43,964 nucleotides of DNA from Paraburkholderia tagetis (GTDB lineage: Bacteria; Pseudomonadota; Gammaproteobacteria; Burkholderiales; Burkholderiaceae), in NCBI RefSeq assembly GCF_022213065.1, contig NZ_JAKLJA010000048.1, forward strand, positions 1 to 43,964. The letters are read 5' to 3'. Position numbers and translations under genes: made by a program. Positions 23,276 to 32,169 of the stretch are shown here, in pieces (the stretch's first letter is position 1; each line of letters starts with the position of its first letter). Under the pieces are notes generated by a model that saw only the letters and a program-made list of their open reading frames with translations, was not told where the DNA came from and did not search any database.

Positions 23276-25696
23276 GTGACCGAGCTTCAACCCGGCTTCG
23301 AGCCGGGCTTCATTCTGACGCGACATTGGCGCGACACGCCTCACCATACCGAAGTCGAATTCTGGCTGGCGACGCCCGATGGCCCACGGCAACTGCGCCT
23401 GCGTCCCCAAACGTCGGTTGCTTTCGTGCCGGCCGCGCAGCGCGAGGCGGCGCTCGGCACGCTTGAAAGCCACAAGGGCGGCAACAACGGCGCCGAACTG
23501 CGGCCCCTCGATCTCAAGGACTTCCGGCAGCGGCCCGTGCTCGGCCTCTATGCGCCGCAATACCGCCAGCTCTCCGGCACGGCGAAGCGCCTCGCGAAAG
23601 CGGGCGTCGACGTCTACGAAGCCGATATCCAGCCGCCCGAGCGCTATATGATGGAGCGCTTCATCACGGCGCCCGTGCTGTTTCGCGGCAGGCCCGATGC
23701 TTCGGGTGTGCTGCTCGATGCCGAACTGAAGCCCGCCACCGACTATCGCCCGGCGCTCAGGCTCGTCTCGCTCGACATCGAAACGAGTGCGCAGGGCGAG
23801 CTCTATTCGATTGCGCTCGAAGGATGCGGCCAGCGCCACGTCTTCATGCTCGGGCCCGCGAATAGCACCGGCAACGAAAGCAGCGACGCAAGCGAACTCG
23901 ATTTCGACTTCGAGTACTGCGAGAGTCGCGCGCAAATGCTTGTGCGCCTGAACGAATGGATGGCGCAGCACGATCCCGACGCCATCATCGGCTGGAATCT
24001 CGTGCAGTTCGATTTGCGCGTGCTGCACGGGCATTCGCAGCAATATGGCGTGCCGCTGCGCCTCGGACGCGGCGGCGCCGTGATGGAATGGCGCGAGCAC
24101 AGCGTCAACCAGAACCACTTCTTCGCGGGCGCGGCGGGCCGGCTCATCATCGACGGCATCGAGGCGCTGCGCTCGGCCACCTGGACCTTTGCGTCGTTCA
24201 GCCTCGAATCCGTTGCCCAAACGCTGCTGGGCGAGGGCAAGTCCATCGACAATCCGTATCAGCGCATGGACGAAATCCAGCGCCGCTTCGACGAAGACAA
24301 GCCCGCGCTCGCGCGCTATAACCTCAAGGACTGCGAACTCGTCACGCGCATCTTCGAGAAAACCGAGCTGATTGCGTTCCTGCTCGAACGCGCCTCGGTC
24401 ACGGGGCTGCCCGCCGATCGCAGCGGCGGCTCGGTCGCGGCGTTCACGCATCTCTATCTGCCGCGCATGCACCGGCTAGGCTACGTGGCGCCGAATCTCG
24501 GCGACGTGGTGGGCGAGAACAGTCCGGGCGGCTTCGTCATGGATTCGCGCCCGGGCCTCTACGATTCGGTGCTCGTGCTCGACTACAAGAGCCTCTACCC
24601 TTCGATCATCCGCACGTTTCTGATCGATCCCGTGGGGCTGATCGAAGGCGTGCGCCAACCACGCGATGAGCGCCAGGAAGAAGAATCCGTGCCCGGCTTT
24701 CTGGGCGCGCGTTTCTCGCGCACGATGCACTGCCTGCCGGAAATCGTGCGCCAGGTGTGGGAAAACCGCGAGAACGCCAAGCGCCAAAAGAACGCGCCGC
24801 TTTCGCAGGCGCTGAAGATCATCATGAACGCGTTCTACGGCGTGCTTGGCTCGACGGGCTGCCGGTTCTTCGATCCGCGTCTCGCGTCGTCGATCACCAT
24901 GCGCGGCCACGAGATCATGCGCAAGACGCGCGAGCTGATCGAGTCGCAAGGCTACGACGTCATCTACGGCGACACCGATTCCACTTTCGTATGGCTCAAG
25001 CATGCGCATTCGGAAGAAGACGCCACGCGCACCGGCCGCGCGCTGGTCGAGCACGTCAACCAGTGGTGGAAGGCCGAATTGCGCGAACGCTTCGGCCTCG
25101 CGAGCGCGCTCGAACTGCAATTCGAGCGCCATTATTCGCGCTTTCTCATGCCCACGGTGCGCGGCGCGGAAGAAGGCAGCAAGAAGCGCTACGCGGGTCT
25201 CGCACGCACGAAGGACGGCGGCGAGGAAGTCGTATTCAAGGGGCTCGAAACCGTGCGCACCGACTGGACACCGCTCGCCCAGCAATTTCAGCGCGAGCTA
25301 TACAGGCGCGTCTTCAAGCGCGAACCCTACGCCGACTACGTGCGCGATTATGTGCAGCGCACCTTGCGCGGCGAGTTCGACGAGCAGCTCGTTTTCAGAA
25401 AGCGGCTGCGCCGCCCGCTCGGCGATTACCAGCGCAATGTGCCGCCGCATGTGCGTGCCGCGCGTGTCGCCGACGAATTCAATCGCGCAAAGGGCCGCCC
25501 GTTGCAGTATCAAAACGGCGGCTGGATCAGCTACGTGATGACGACGGCAGGCCCCGAGCCGCTGGAAACGCTCTGCTCGCCGCTCGATTACGGGTTCTAT
25601 TTAAGCCGCCAGTTGCAACCCGTGGCGGACGCGATTTTGCCGTTCCTGCGCGACGAATTCGAAACGCTGATCTCGGGGCAGGCGAGTCTGTTCTAG
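23276..25696 (+). CDS. polB: DNA polymerase II (family B)
   Basis: 806 residues, a normal length. The 3'-5' exonuclease motifs are L-V-S-L-D-I-E-T-S (about residue 163), I-I-G-W-N-L-V-Q-F-D (about 240) and Y-N-L-K-D-C-E-L (about 350). The polymerase motifs are D-Y-K-S-L-Y-P-S-I-I (about 436), K-I-I-M-N-A-F-Y-G-V-L-G-S (about 517) and Y-G-D-T-D-S (about 564). It is a translesion and replication-restart polymerase, SOS-induced in E. coli. The start is GTG 23276; no closer ATG fits. I see no clear LexA box in the 80 bases upstream. It is monocistronic. Confidence 0.96.
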   Translation: MTELQPGFEPGFILTRHWRDTPHHTEVEFWLATPDGPRQLRLRPQTSVAFVPAAQREAALGTLESHKGGNNGAELRPLDLKDFRQRPVLGLYAPQYRQLSGTAKRLAKAGVDVYEADIQPPERYMMERFITAPVLFRGRPDASGVLLDAELKPATDYRPALRLVSLDIETSAQGELYSIALEGCGQRHVFMLGPANSTGNESSDASELDFDFEYCESRAQMLVRLNEWMAQHDPDAIIGWNLVQFDLRVLHGHSQQYGVPLRLGRGGAVMEWREHSVNQNHFFAGAAGRLIIDGIEALRSATWTFASFSLESVAQTLLGEGKSIDNPYQRMDEIQRRFDEDKPALARYNLKDCELVTRIFEKTELIAFLLERASVTGLPADRSGGSVAAFTHLYLPRMHRLGYVAPNLGDVVGENSPGGFVMDSRPGLYDSVLVLDYKSLYPSIIRTFLIDPVGLIEGVRQPRDERQEEESVPGFLGARFSRTMHCLPEIVRQVWENRENAKRQKNAPLSQALKIIMNAFYGVLGSTGCRFFDPRLASSITMRGHEIMRKTRELIESQGYDVIYGDTDSTFVWLKHAHSEEDATRTGRALVEHVNQWWKAELRERFGLASALELQFERHYSRFLMPTVRGAEEGSKKRYAGLARTKDGGEEVVFKGLETVRTDWTPLAQQFQRELYRRVFKREPYADYVRDYVQRTLRGEFDEQLVFRKRLRRPLGDYQRNVPPHVRAARVADEFNRAKGRPLQYQNGGWISYVMTTAGPEPLETLCSPLDYGFYLSRQLQPVADAILPFLRDEFETLISGQASLF

Positions 25697-25807
25697 CCGA
25701 GAAAAAGCCGCTCGGCCGCCAGCGTCATGCTCAACAAGCGCCCAGTGGCTTCAAAGGCGCGCAGGGTCTGCAAAGGAGGAAGCCGGTCGAACATAAGGTA
25801 GGGAGGC

Positions 25808-25830
25808 ATGCGTGAGTTTTACTCACGCAT
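25808..25830. promoter_or_regulatory. Perfect 9-base palindrome upstream of a membrane protein gene
   Basis: ATGCGTGAG, five-base spacer TTTTA, CTCACGCAT. The T-N11-A shape resembles LysR-type operators. It sits directly before the earliest possible start of the next gene, which suggests a controlled promoter here and a translation start further on. Confidence 0.5.
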
Positions 25831-25932
25831 AATATGACGACAAATAGTTTGTCAGGCGTAATGGCGGCCTTCACTATCTACAGCATCGCTCAAGGCTGGC
25901 AAGCGCCACTTCGCCACTTCGTATCGCTCATC

Positions 25933-26709
25933 ATGGATCTTCTCGTATTCAAGCTCGTCGTCACGCCGTTGTTGTTGTTGGCCGCAAGTCTTGCCGTGCG
26001 CCGCTGGGGCGAGGCGATCGGCGGATTCATTGTCGGGCTGCCGCTCACTTCGGGGCCGATCTCGGTGTTTCTTTCGCTCGAGCACGGGCCAGCGTTTGCA
26101 GCGCAGGCTACGGCGGGCTCGCTCGTCGCGACGGTGGCGCAAGTGGCCTTTTGCCTGGTCTACTGGAGGCTGGCGAGCCTTGGCTGGCGCATGGCGCTCA
26201 CGCTCGCGTGCGCAACGTTTGCCATCGTGGCCGCCGTCCTGCAATGGAGCGGGCTCGCGCAAACGGGCCTCTTTCTCCTCGCCATGCTGGCCATCGCGTT
26301 CGCGCTCAACGTCATCCCCAACCAATCGACCAGAAGCGAACGGCTCGATCCGCCGTGGTGGGACTTGCCCTCGCGCATGGCGCTCATCGCGGGGCTCGTG
26401 CTCGGCGTGACGCTGATCGCGCCTTACGTCGGCCCCGAGGCGAGCGGCGTGCTCGCCTCGGTCCCGTTCATGGTGATCATTCTTGCTGTGTTCGCGCACC
26501 GCTCGGCCGGCCATGCCGCCCCGCAGCAGTTGATGCGCGGTCTGGTGGCGGGACTGCTGGGCTTCGCGGCGTTTTTCTACGTGCTGAGCCTGACGCTGAC
26601 GCGCACGAACCTCGTGGCCGCTTACGGCAGCGCGATCTTTTGCGCGCTCGCCATCCAGGCGGTGTCGTTGTACAGGATGCGCATGCCAGCCGCCCTGCCG
26701 GCGGAGTGA
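25933..26709 (+). CDS. Integral membrane protein of unknown function
   Basis: 258 residues from ATG 25933 (M-D-L-L-V-F-K-L-V-V-T-P); in-frame ATGs at 25834 and 25861 are alternatives. None has a good ribosome site. I prefer the later one because the palindrome and likely promoter overlap the first. There are about eight hydrophobic helices. R-R-W-G-E-A-I-G-G-F-I-V-G-L-P-L-T-S-G-P and L-A-S-V-P-F-M-V-I-I look conserved-like. I do not recognise a named family. No partner gene is adjacent. Confidence 0.72.
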   Translation: MDLLVFKLVVTPLLLLAASLAVRRWGEAIGGFIVGLPLTSGPISVFLSLEHGPAFAAQATAGSLVATVAQVAFCLVYWRLASLGWRMALTLACATFAIVAAVLQWSGLAQTGLFLLAMLAIAFALNVIPNQSTRSERLDPPWWDLPSRMALIAGLVLGVTLIAPYVGPEASGVLASVPFMVIILAVFAHRSAGHAAPQQLMRGLVAGLLGFAAFFYVLSLTLTRTNLVAAYGSAIFCALAIQAVSLYRMRMPAALPAE

Positions 26710-26935
26710 GCACGAGGCAAGGGAAGCCCCCAGCGATTTCGTACTCATTCCCGCTCATTCGCGTCCCATTGTCAGACGAATCGGCGCAAAATAGCTCGCA
26801 ACCGGAGGCGCGAGCGTTTCCTCCCTGCGGCAGCGAATTCACGACCTCCGCGCCCCAACCCGAGACCGTGAGCAATCCACGCGCGGCCGACTCCCATAGC
26901 CAGATAGCGAACAGCGCTCGTCGCAACGAGGCCCC

Positions 26936-28357
26936 ATGTACGGCTTGCTGATAGGACCGGCAACGCGCAGGCAGGCGATCTTCGCCGGCCTCTGCGCGCT
27001 CGCCATCCTGCTGACACTCGCGCTCGCCGCGCCGCGCGCACGCGACGCCTTGCCCGCCATCGGGCCATTCATGCCGATGTGCGCGCTGACCGTGTTCACC
27101 ACCTCGTGCATTGCGGCGTTCCTGCTCGGCGCGCGCTTCGCGGCCACGCGCCTGCCCATGCTCGCCGCGCTCGGGGGCGCCTACGCGTTCACCGCCATTA
27201 CCGTCGCGTTGCAGTTACTGATGTTTCCTGGCGTGTTCACGCGCACCGGGCTGCTGGGCGCGGGCCCACACAGCGCGGCGTGGATGTGGGTCGTCTGGCA
27301 CGCAGGCTTCCCCGCGCTCGTGATCGTGGCCGAACTGGTCCGCAGCGGTGCGTCGGCCGACCCGCCCCTGCGCCCGGGCCTGGACGCGCGCGCCTGGCTC
27401 CTGATCGCCGGCCCCGCCGTGCTCGCCGCGGCGCTGGGCGTATTCGTCGTGCATTTCAATCTGGTCGCGCCGTGGCATGCGTCCACGGCAACATCCACGG
27501 CAGCGGCGGCAACCGCGCAAACACCGCCAGCAGGCATGGTCGCCAACGCCACTGGGCTCGTCATTTGCGCGCTCGACATCGTGGCGATCGCCGTCGTCCT
27601 GCTCAAGGGGCGGCTCCAACTCGTACTCGACTGGTGGATCGCGGTGGCGCTGCTCGCCTCGCTCGTCGACGCCGCGCTCAATACGCTGAGCATCGAGCGC
27701 TTCACGCTAGGCTGGTACGTGGCCCGCCTCTTCAGCATGTTCGCGCCTGGCGTGCTGGTATGCGTGCTGGTCTGGGAGGTCACGGCGCTCTACCGGCAGT
27801 TGTCGGAAGAGCATGCCTCGCTGATCCAGACATCGACGCACGATGCGCTCACGCGTGTGTACAACCGCAGCTATTTCGACGAGCAGTTCCGGCGGGCGTT
27901 CGAGCGCGCGGCGCTCGGTGCGCAGCCCCTTTCGCTCGTGATGATCGACGTCGATCATTTCAAGCACTACAACGACGCCTACGGCCACCTGCACGGCGAT
28001 GCGTGCCTCTGCGCCGTGGCCGAAGCGCTCGGGCTCACGCTGCGGCCCGGCGACTTCGTCGCGCGCTATGGCGGCGAAGAGTTCGCGCTGGTGCTGCCCG
28101 GCGCCGACGCCAACGAAGCCTGCGCCGTCGCCGAACGCGCACGCGCGGCGGTCGCGCGGCTCGCCATTCCCACGCCCGCGGCGGCCGGCCGGGTCACCGT
28201 GAGCGCCGGCTGCGCCACGAGCGCCCCGGGCGCCTCGGGCGACCCGGCCACGAGCGCCGCGCCCCATGCGCTGATCGCCGCCGCCGACGCAGCGCTCTAT
28301 GCAGCCAAGCGCGCCGGCCGCAACCGTGTCGCGCGCGCCGGAGAAAGCCTGGTGTAA
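26936..28357 (+). CDS. Membrane-bound diguanylate cyclase (MASE4-like sensor plus GGDEF)
   Basis: 473 residues. Residues 10-285 contain about eight hydrophobic helices with the spacing of MASE4-type sensors. A short coiled link leads to the GGDEF domain (about 300-465), starting H-D-A-L-T-R-V-Y-N-R-S-Y-F-D-E. D-V-D-H-F-K-H-Y-N-D-A-Y-G-H carries the metal site, and G-G-E-E-F (about residue 378) is the active loop, so it should make cyclic di-GMP. An R-x-x-D inhibitory site is not seen before G-G-E-E-F (the sequence there is R-P-G-D-F-V-A-R-Y), though R-P-G-D itself fits that pattern at five residues' distance. Ala-rich low-complexity stretches lie in the sensor and near the C-terminus. Confidence 0.92.
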   Translation: MYGLLIGPATRRQAIFAGLCALAILLTLALAAPRARDALPAIGPFMPMCALTVFTTSCIAAFLLGARFAATRLPMLAALGGAYAFTAITVALQLLMFPGVFTRTGLLGAGPHSAAWMWVVWHAGFPALVIVAELVRSGASADPPLRPGLDARAWLLIAGPAVLAAALGVFVVHFNLVAPWHASTATSTAAAATAQTPPAGMVANATGLVICALDIVAIAVVLLKGRLQLVLDWWIAVALLASLVDAALNTLSIERFTLGWYVARLFSMFAPGVLVCVLVWEVTALYRQLSEEHASLIQTSTHDALTRVYNRSYFDEQFRRAFERAALGAQPLSLVMIDVDHFKHYNDAYGHLHGDACLCAVAEALGLTLRPGDFVARYGGEEFALVLPGADANEACAVAERARAAVARLAIPTPAAAGRVTVSAGCATSAPGASGDPATSAAPHALIAAADAALYAAKRAGRNRVARAGESLV

Positions 28358-28472
28358 GGTCAGGCCTGCGCGCAATTAAATCGGATTCCAAATCATTCGT
28401 TCACGCCGAATCCGCGCTTCGGCGCGACATGCGCGACATGCGTGACATACGCGTTGCGCGCACTACCGCGAG

Positions 28473-29261
28473 TCACTCCGCAATCGGGCCGGAGTCCGCC
28501 GGCAGATGCGCCAGCGGATCCACCGCCTGGCTGCCTTCGCGCATCTCGAACTGAAGCAGCGCCCCGCCCTCGCCTTGCGCACCCATTTCGGCGATGGCCG
28601 CTCCCCGCTGGACCGCCTCGCCATCCTTAACGAGAAGCCGGCGATTGTTGCCATAAGCCGTCACAAAGCCATCGTCGTGCTTGAGGATAACCATGAGGCC
28701 ATAGGTCTTGATGCCGTCGCCCGCATAAACGACGCGCCCCGCGGCGGCGGCCTTGATCGGTGCGCCGGCGCGCCCGGCGATCTCGATGCCGCGCGAGCCG
28801 TCTTCGCCGAACTCGCGGATGATCATGCCGTGGACCGGCCAGACGAATTGCGCCGACGCGGTCGCCTCCATGGCGCCCGCCATATCGGCAGCATGGCCGA
28901 TAACTGGCTGCGCCGCATTTACCTGCGGTGGCTGAGCATCCGGCGCCGCCACGCGCAGCATCTGCCCCACGCGCAACGGGGCGTCGGGCAAAACATCGTT
29001 CCAGCGCGCGACATCCTGCGCCTTGCGCCCGAACCCCAGCGCGACGCCATCGAGCGTATCGCCCGGCCTTACGCAGTAGTACCCTGCGCTCACCGGCCGA
29101 CACTGCGCCGCCAAGGCCGGCCTGCCTTGGCCCGTGTCGAGTGCGCAACCCGAGAGCACGCCGCCGGCACCGATCAGAACGCTCCAAACGAACAGGGCGC
29201 CCCAAGCCGCGCCATGCCGCCGCAATCTCAAGCTCGATCTCATTAATTCGTCGTCCTGCAT
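28473..29261 (-). CDS. LysM/LytM lipoprotein, NlpD-like, catalytically degenerate
   Basis: 262 residues. The lipobox L-S-G-C gives Cys39. A LysM domain lies at about 60-105 (Y-Y-C-V-R-P-G-D-T-L-D-G-V-A ... L-R-V-G-Q-M-L). A LytM/M23 domain fills about 135-250 (F-V-W-P-V-H-G-M-I-I-R-E-F, G-I-E-I-A-G-R-A-G). The H-x-G-x-D and H-x-H zinc sites of active M23 enzymes are absent: S-R-G-I-E-I-A and L-L-Q-F-E-M-R stand in their places. This is the pattern of NlpD/EnvC-type activators of cell-wall amidases rather than an enzyme. ATG 29243, with AGGA upstream, is a possible alternative start. No surE/pcm/rpoS neighbours, so this is a paralogue outside the classic nlpD locus. Confidence 0.88.
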   Translation of the reverse strand: MQDDELMRSSLRLRRHGAAWGALFVWSVLIGAGGVLSGCALDTGQGRPALAAQCRPVSAGYYCVRPGDTLDGVALGFGRKAQDVARWNDVLPDAPLRVGQMLRVAAPDAQPPQVNAAQPVIGHAADMAGAMEATASAQFVWPVHGMIIREFGEDGSRGIEIAGRAGAPIKAAAAGRVVYAGDGIKTYGLMVILKHDDGFVTAYGNNRRLLVKDGEAVQRGAAIAEMGAQGEGGALLQFEMREGSQAVDPLAHLPADSGPIAE

Positions 29262-29360
29262 TTAATGGTGAGCCGAGCATTATGAAAGGCGTGCGCAGCA
29301 CCTCATCTCAGTTTTACGGGCACACAATCATGCTGACGGAAAACGGGCAATGCACGCTCC

Positions 29361-29852
29361 TCAAAAAACGCCGAGCGCGAGCCCCGCAGCCAGCCCCGCG
29401 CCCAGTTCCGCGCAACGTTCGAGATCGTCGGCGCCGATGGTCTTGGGGGCGAAAATGCGCTCGGGCGTCTGCGCATGCGTGCAGACGATCACGCCCGGCG
29501 CCACTGCTTTCAGCCGCCAGCCCGTGGCGATGCGATCGATCTGGCGCAGCGCGTTCTGCCCGTCGCTGCCCGCGCAGATCATGACCGCGTAGGGGCGGCC
29601 GTTCACGCGGTCGAGCGCCGCGTAGTAGCTGCGGTCGAAGAAGTCCTTCATGATCCCGGACATGGCCGCGAGATTCTCCGGCGTCGCGAACAGATAGCCG
29701 TCGGCGGCAAGCACGTCTTCGGGTTGCGTGGCGTGCGCGCGCTGCAGCTTCACCTCGACGCCAGCTTGCTCGCGCGCGGCGGCGGCCGCTGCCTCGGCCA
29801 TTTGCCGCGTTCCACCCGTCATCGTGTGATAGACGATTAGCAGCGTCTTCAT
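29361..29852 (-). CDS. Flavodoxin / FMN-binding NAD(P)H reductase-like protein
   Basis: 163 residues. The FMN phosphate loop is Y-H-T-M-T-G-G-T-R-Q-M (about 9-19). A-D-G-Y-L-F-A-T-P-E-N-L-A-A-M-S-G-I-M-K-D-F-F-D-R and V-M-I-C-A-G-S-D-G are the isoalloxazine-side loops of short flavodoxin-like proteins. Cytoplasmic. The start ATG 29852 gives M-K-T-L-L-I-V-Y-H-T. The redox partner is unknown. It is leftward, in the same direction as the NlpD-like gene but 100 bases from it. Confidence 0.85.
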   Translation of the reverse strand: MKTLLIVYHTMTGGTRQMAEAAAAAAREQAGVEVKLQRAHATQPEDVLAADGYLFATPENLAAMSGIMKDFFDRSYYAALDRVNGRPYAVMICAGSDGQNALRQIDRIATGWRLKAVAPGVIVCTHAQTPERIFAPKTIGADDLERCAELGAGLAAGLALGVF

Positions 29853-30007
29853 GCGTATTCGCTCTTCGCTTCGCCGGCACGCCGGAATGGCGCGCCCCAT
29901 CGTTTCGATGATACCGCCCGCACGCCGCAACGGCGCCCCGCGCATCTCACGGCGCGCGCGAACCGCAGTATCATGCGCGCATGTCTACCTCGCGCATGTC
30001 TACCTGC

Positions 30008-30538
30008 ATGTCTACCTATATCGCGCTGTTGCGCGCAGTGAATGTCGGCGGCACCGGCAAGCTCCCCATGACCGAACTGCGCGCGATGTGCGAGGCGCTG
30101 GACTTTGCTGGCGTGCGCACGTATATCGCGAGTGGCAACGTCGTCTTCCAGAGCCGGCTCGCGGCGGCGAGCGTGAAGAAGCAGCTCGAACGCAGCCTTG
30201 AGGACTACGCGGGCAAACCGGTTGGCGTGCTGCTGCGCACCGCCGACGAGATGGCCGCCGTACTCGCGGCGAATCCCTTCGCGAGCGCGCCGCCCGAGCG
30301 CACGCTCGCGCTCTTTCTGGACGCCGCGCCGAGCCCCGATACGCTGGCGACGGTAAGCGGCCAGGGCACGGAAGCGATCGCGCTCGGCAAGCGCGAAATC
30401 TATGTGTATTACAAGGACGGCATCGCGCGCTCGAAGCTCAAGATTGCGGCGGCGAAAGACGGCACGGCGCGCAACATGAACACGGTGGCCACGCTCGCGG
30501 AATGGGCCAAACAGGGGACCGCGCAAGAGGCCAAATAA
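30008..30538 (+). CDS. DUF1697 family protein
   Basis: 176 residues from ATG 30008 (M-S-T-Y-I-A-L-L-R-A-V-N-V-G-G), the start that fits the family. Two further in-frame ATGs at 29981 and 29996 are each followed by the same TCTACC, so the start region is a small tandem repeat offering three starts. The family hallmark is L-L-R-A-V-N-V-G-G-x-x-K-L-P-M-T-E-L and G-V-R-T-Y-I-A-S-G-N-V-V-F-Q-S. Function unknown; cytoplasmic. Stands alone. Confidence 0.88.
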   Translation: MSTYIALLRAVNVGGTGKLPMTELRAMCEALDFAGVRTYIASGNVVFQSRLAAASVKKQLERSLEDYAGKPVGVLLRTADEMAAVLAANPFASAPPERTLALFLDAAPSPDTLATVSGQGTEAIALGKREIYVYYKDGIARSKLKIAAAKDGTARNMNTVATLAEWAKQGTAQEAK

Positions 30539-30657
30539 GCGGCCACACCAAGGACCGCACCAGGGACCACACACGGGACCGCGCAGCACAACTGTCACGC
30601 AGCGGTCCTATGATGGGTGGCCCCGCTCGCAGCAAACGATTCGAGGAGATGCACGAG

Positions 30658-31323
30658 ATGGCGCTTCCCTACGGCTATGCAAAAGGCAAGATCGTGACGA
30701 CGCCGCAACTCAAGCCCACCCAGCGACACAACGAAGTGCAGTATCACCTGCACTTCGGCCTCTCGGTCGCGGATGCGCAATGGGACATCGCGGTAAACGT
30801 CGGCACCACTGACGCCGACGATTTGCTGAAGTACAAGCTGCCATTCGACTTTCGCCACCCCGTGCTCGCGACGCTCCAGAGCGCCGCGCCCGGCTCGAAC
30901 GATCTCACCGGGCAGGACGCGCTGCCTGCGCTCGACTTCGAGCGCAGCGATTTCCTCGCCAACACCGGCAACTGGCGCGACAGCGACGTGATGGACGGCT
31001 CGGACGCCGTCGAGCCCGTAGCCACGCTCCAGCGCCTGCTGGTGCGCGCGCAGCAATCGAACTTCGACGTCTACGTGTTTGGCCGCTTCTATAGTGAAGG
31101 CAACGGCATCCACGACGTGCACATGAACCAGGGGTCGAAGGGCGAGTTCATTCATCGTCCCGGCGACGACAGCAACGACCACAACGACATCTGGCAGGAC
31201 GGCGCCGTGCTGGTGGATCTGGGCGCGCCGCAATGGGCGCTCTATGTGGCCGCGTTCGATCAGCAATATCTGCCGACCGACGATCTGGGCAATCCCACGA
31301 AAGATTCCACGCCGATTTCGTAA
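30658..31323 (+). CDS. DUF2278 (YukJ-like) family protein
   Basis: 221 residues from ATG 30658, with GAGGAG upstream. M-A-L-P-Y-G-Y-A-K-G-K-I, Y-H-L-H-F-G-L-S-V and F-Y-S-E-G-N-G-I-H-D-V-H-M-N-Q-G are family-typical. H-M-N-Q-G and the later D-D-S-N-D-H-N-D-I-W-Q-D-G-A are conserved-looking acidic and His motifs that could bind metal; the function of the family is not established. No signal peptide. Confidence 0.85.
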   Translation: MALPYGYAKGKIVTTPQLKPTQRHNEVQYHLHFGLSVADAQWDIAVNVGTTDADDLLKYKLPFDFRHPVLATLQSAAPGSNDLTGQDALPALDFERSDFLANTGNWRDSDVMDGSDAVEPVATLQRLLVRAQQSNFDVYVFGRFYSEGNGIHDVHMNQGSKGEFIHRPGDDSNDHNDIWQDGAVLVDLGAPQWALYVAAFDQQYLPTDDLGNPTKDSTPIS

Positions 31324-31327
31324 CGGC

Positions 31328-31385
31328 GGTCAGCCGACTGAAGTTCAGCCGACTGAAGTTCGGCCGATTGGAGTTCAGCCGATTA
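31328..31385. repeat. 15-base tandem repeat overlapping the cutC 3' end
   Basis: Four diverging copies of a unit like CAGCCGACTGAAGTT between the DUF2278 stop and the end of the opposing cutC gene. The last copy runs into the cutC stop codon. Confidence 0.8.
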
Positions 31386-32100
31386 AAGCCAGCGTCTGTT
31401 TGAACGCCTGCACGAAGTGCTGCGAGGTACACGCCGGGCGTGCCGGGAAAAAGCCGAGTTCGACGCCCTTGCTCTCGCCCGGCGCAAGTGCTTCGCGGCA
31501 CGATGCGTGCACTTCCGTAGCGCCAGTCGCCTCGACGATGCGCGCGACGTTGTCTGCGGCCACGCCGCTACCCGGCATGATGACGATGCGCCCGGCTGCG
31601 CGTCGCGCGAGGTCGGCGAGCACGGCGAGGCCATCCGTCGCGCGCGCGGCGCCGCCCGAGGTGAGAATGCGCTCGAAGTTCAGCGCGACGGCTTCTTCGA
31701 GCGCGTGCGCCGGGTCCGGCACGAGATCGAATACGCGATGCAGCGTGGTGCCGAGTCCGCGCGCATGCTCGCATAACGTGCGCAGCAACGCCACATCGAG
31801 ACTGCCGCCAGGCAGGGCCGCGCCGAGCACCACGCCCGCAAGGCCCGCTGCGCGCACCGCGTCGATTTCGGCAAGCATTGCCGCCGTATCGGCAGGCGAC
31901 CATTCGAACGAACGCGCATGCGGCCGGATCATCGCGTAGACCGGAATGGGCGCGCGCGCCGCCGCCGCGATCAGCCCCGGCGTGGACGTGAGGCCGCCGA
32001 GATCGAGTGCGGAGCATAGTTCGATGCGATCCGCACCACCGGCGATGGCGGCTTCGAGTCCGTCCATGCTGTCGACGCACACTTCGAGCAGGATTGACAT
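31375..32100 (-). CDS. cutC: CutC family TIM-barrel protein
   Basis: 241 residues from ATG 32100 with AAGGGG upstream. The start L-L-E-V-C-V-D-S-M-D-G-L-E-A-A-I-A-G-G-A-D-R-I-E-L-C and the later P-V-Y-A-M-I-R-P-H-A-R-S-F-E-W-S, L-H-R-V-F-D, I-L-T-S-G-G and I-M-P-G-S-G-V are diagnostic. The family was once linked to copper handling; its enzymatic role is not settled. It is 69 bases downstream of the cysteine desulfurase gene and on the same strand, so the two may be co-transcribed. Confidence 0.92.
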   Translation of the reverse strand: MSILLEVCVDSMDGLEAAIAGGADRIELCSALDLGGLTSTPGLIAAAARAPIPVYAMIRPHARSFEWSPADTAAMLAEIDAVRAAGLAGVVLGAALPGGSLDVALLRTLCEHARGLGTTLHRVFDLVPDPAHALEEAVALNFERILTSGGAARATDGLAVLADLARRAAGRIVIMPGSGVAADNVARIVEATGATEVHASCREALAPGESKGVELGFFPARPACTSQHFVQAFKQTLALIG

Positions 32101-32169
32101 ACGCGCCCCTTCTTGTTGCTCACCCGCACCGCTCACGGGCATGGGTCACGAAACCGCTCATGAAAACAC

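Noticed and set aside
21208..24472. Two very long minus-strand open frames (688 and 544 codons)
   Set aside because: Antisense to the phosphodiesterase-like gene and polB. Composition is typical of shadow frames, with no motifs.
25808..25837. Possible nine-codon leader peptide (M-R-E-F-Y-S-R-I-I) starting at 25808 behind GGGAGG
   Set aside because: The ATG is part of the palindrome and the frame is too short to judge. The operator reading explains it better.
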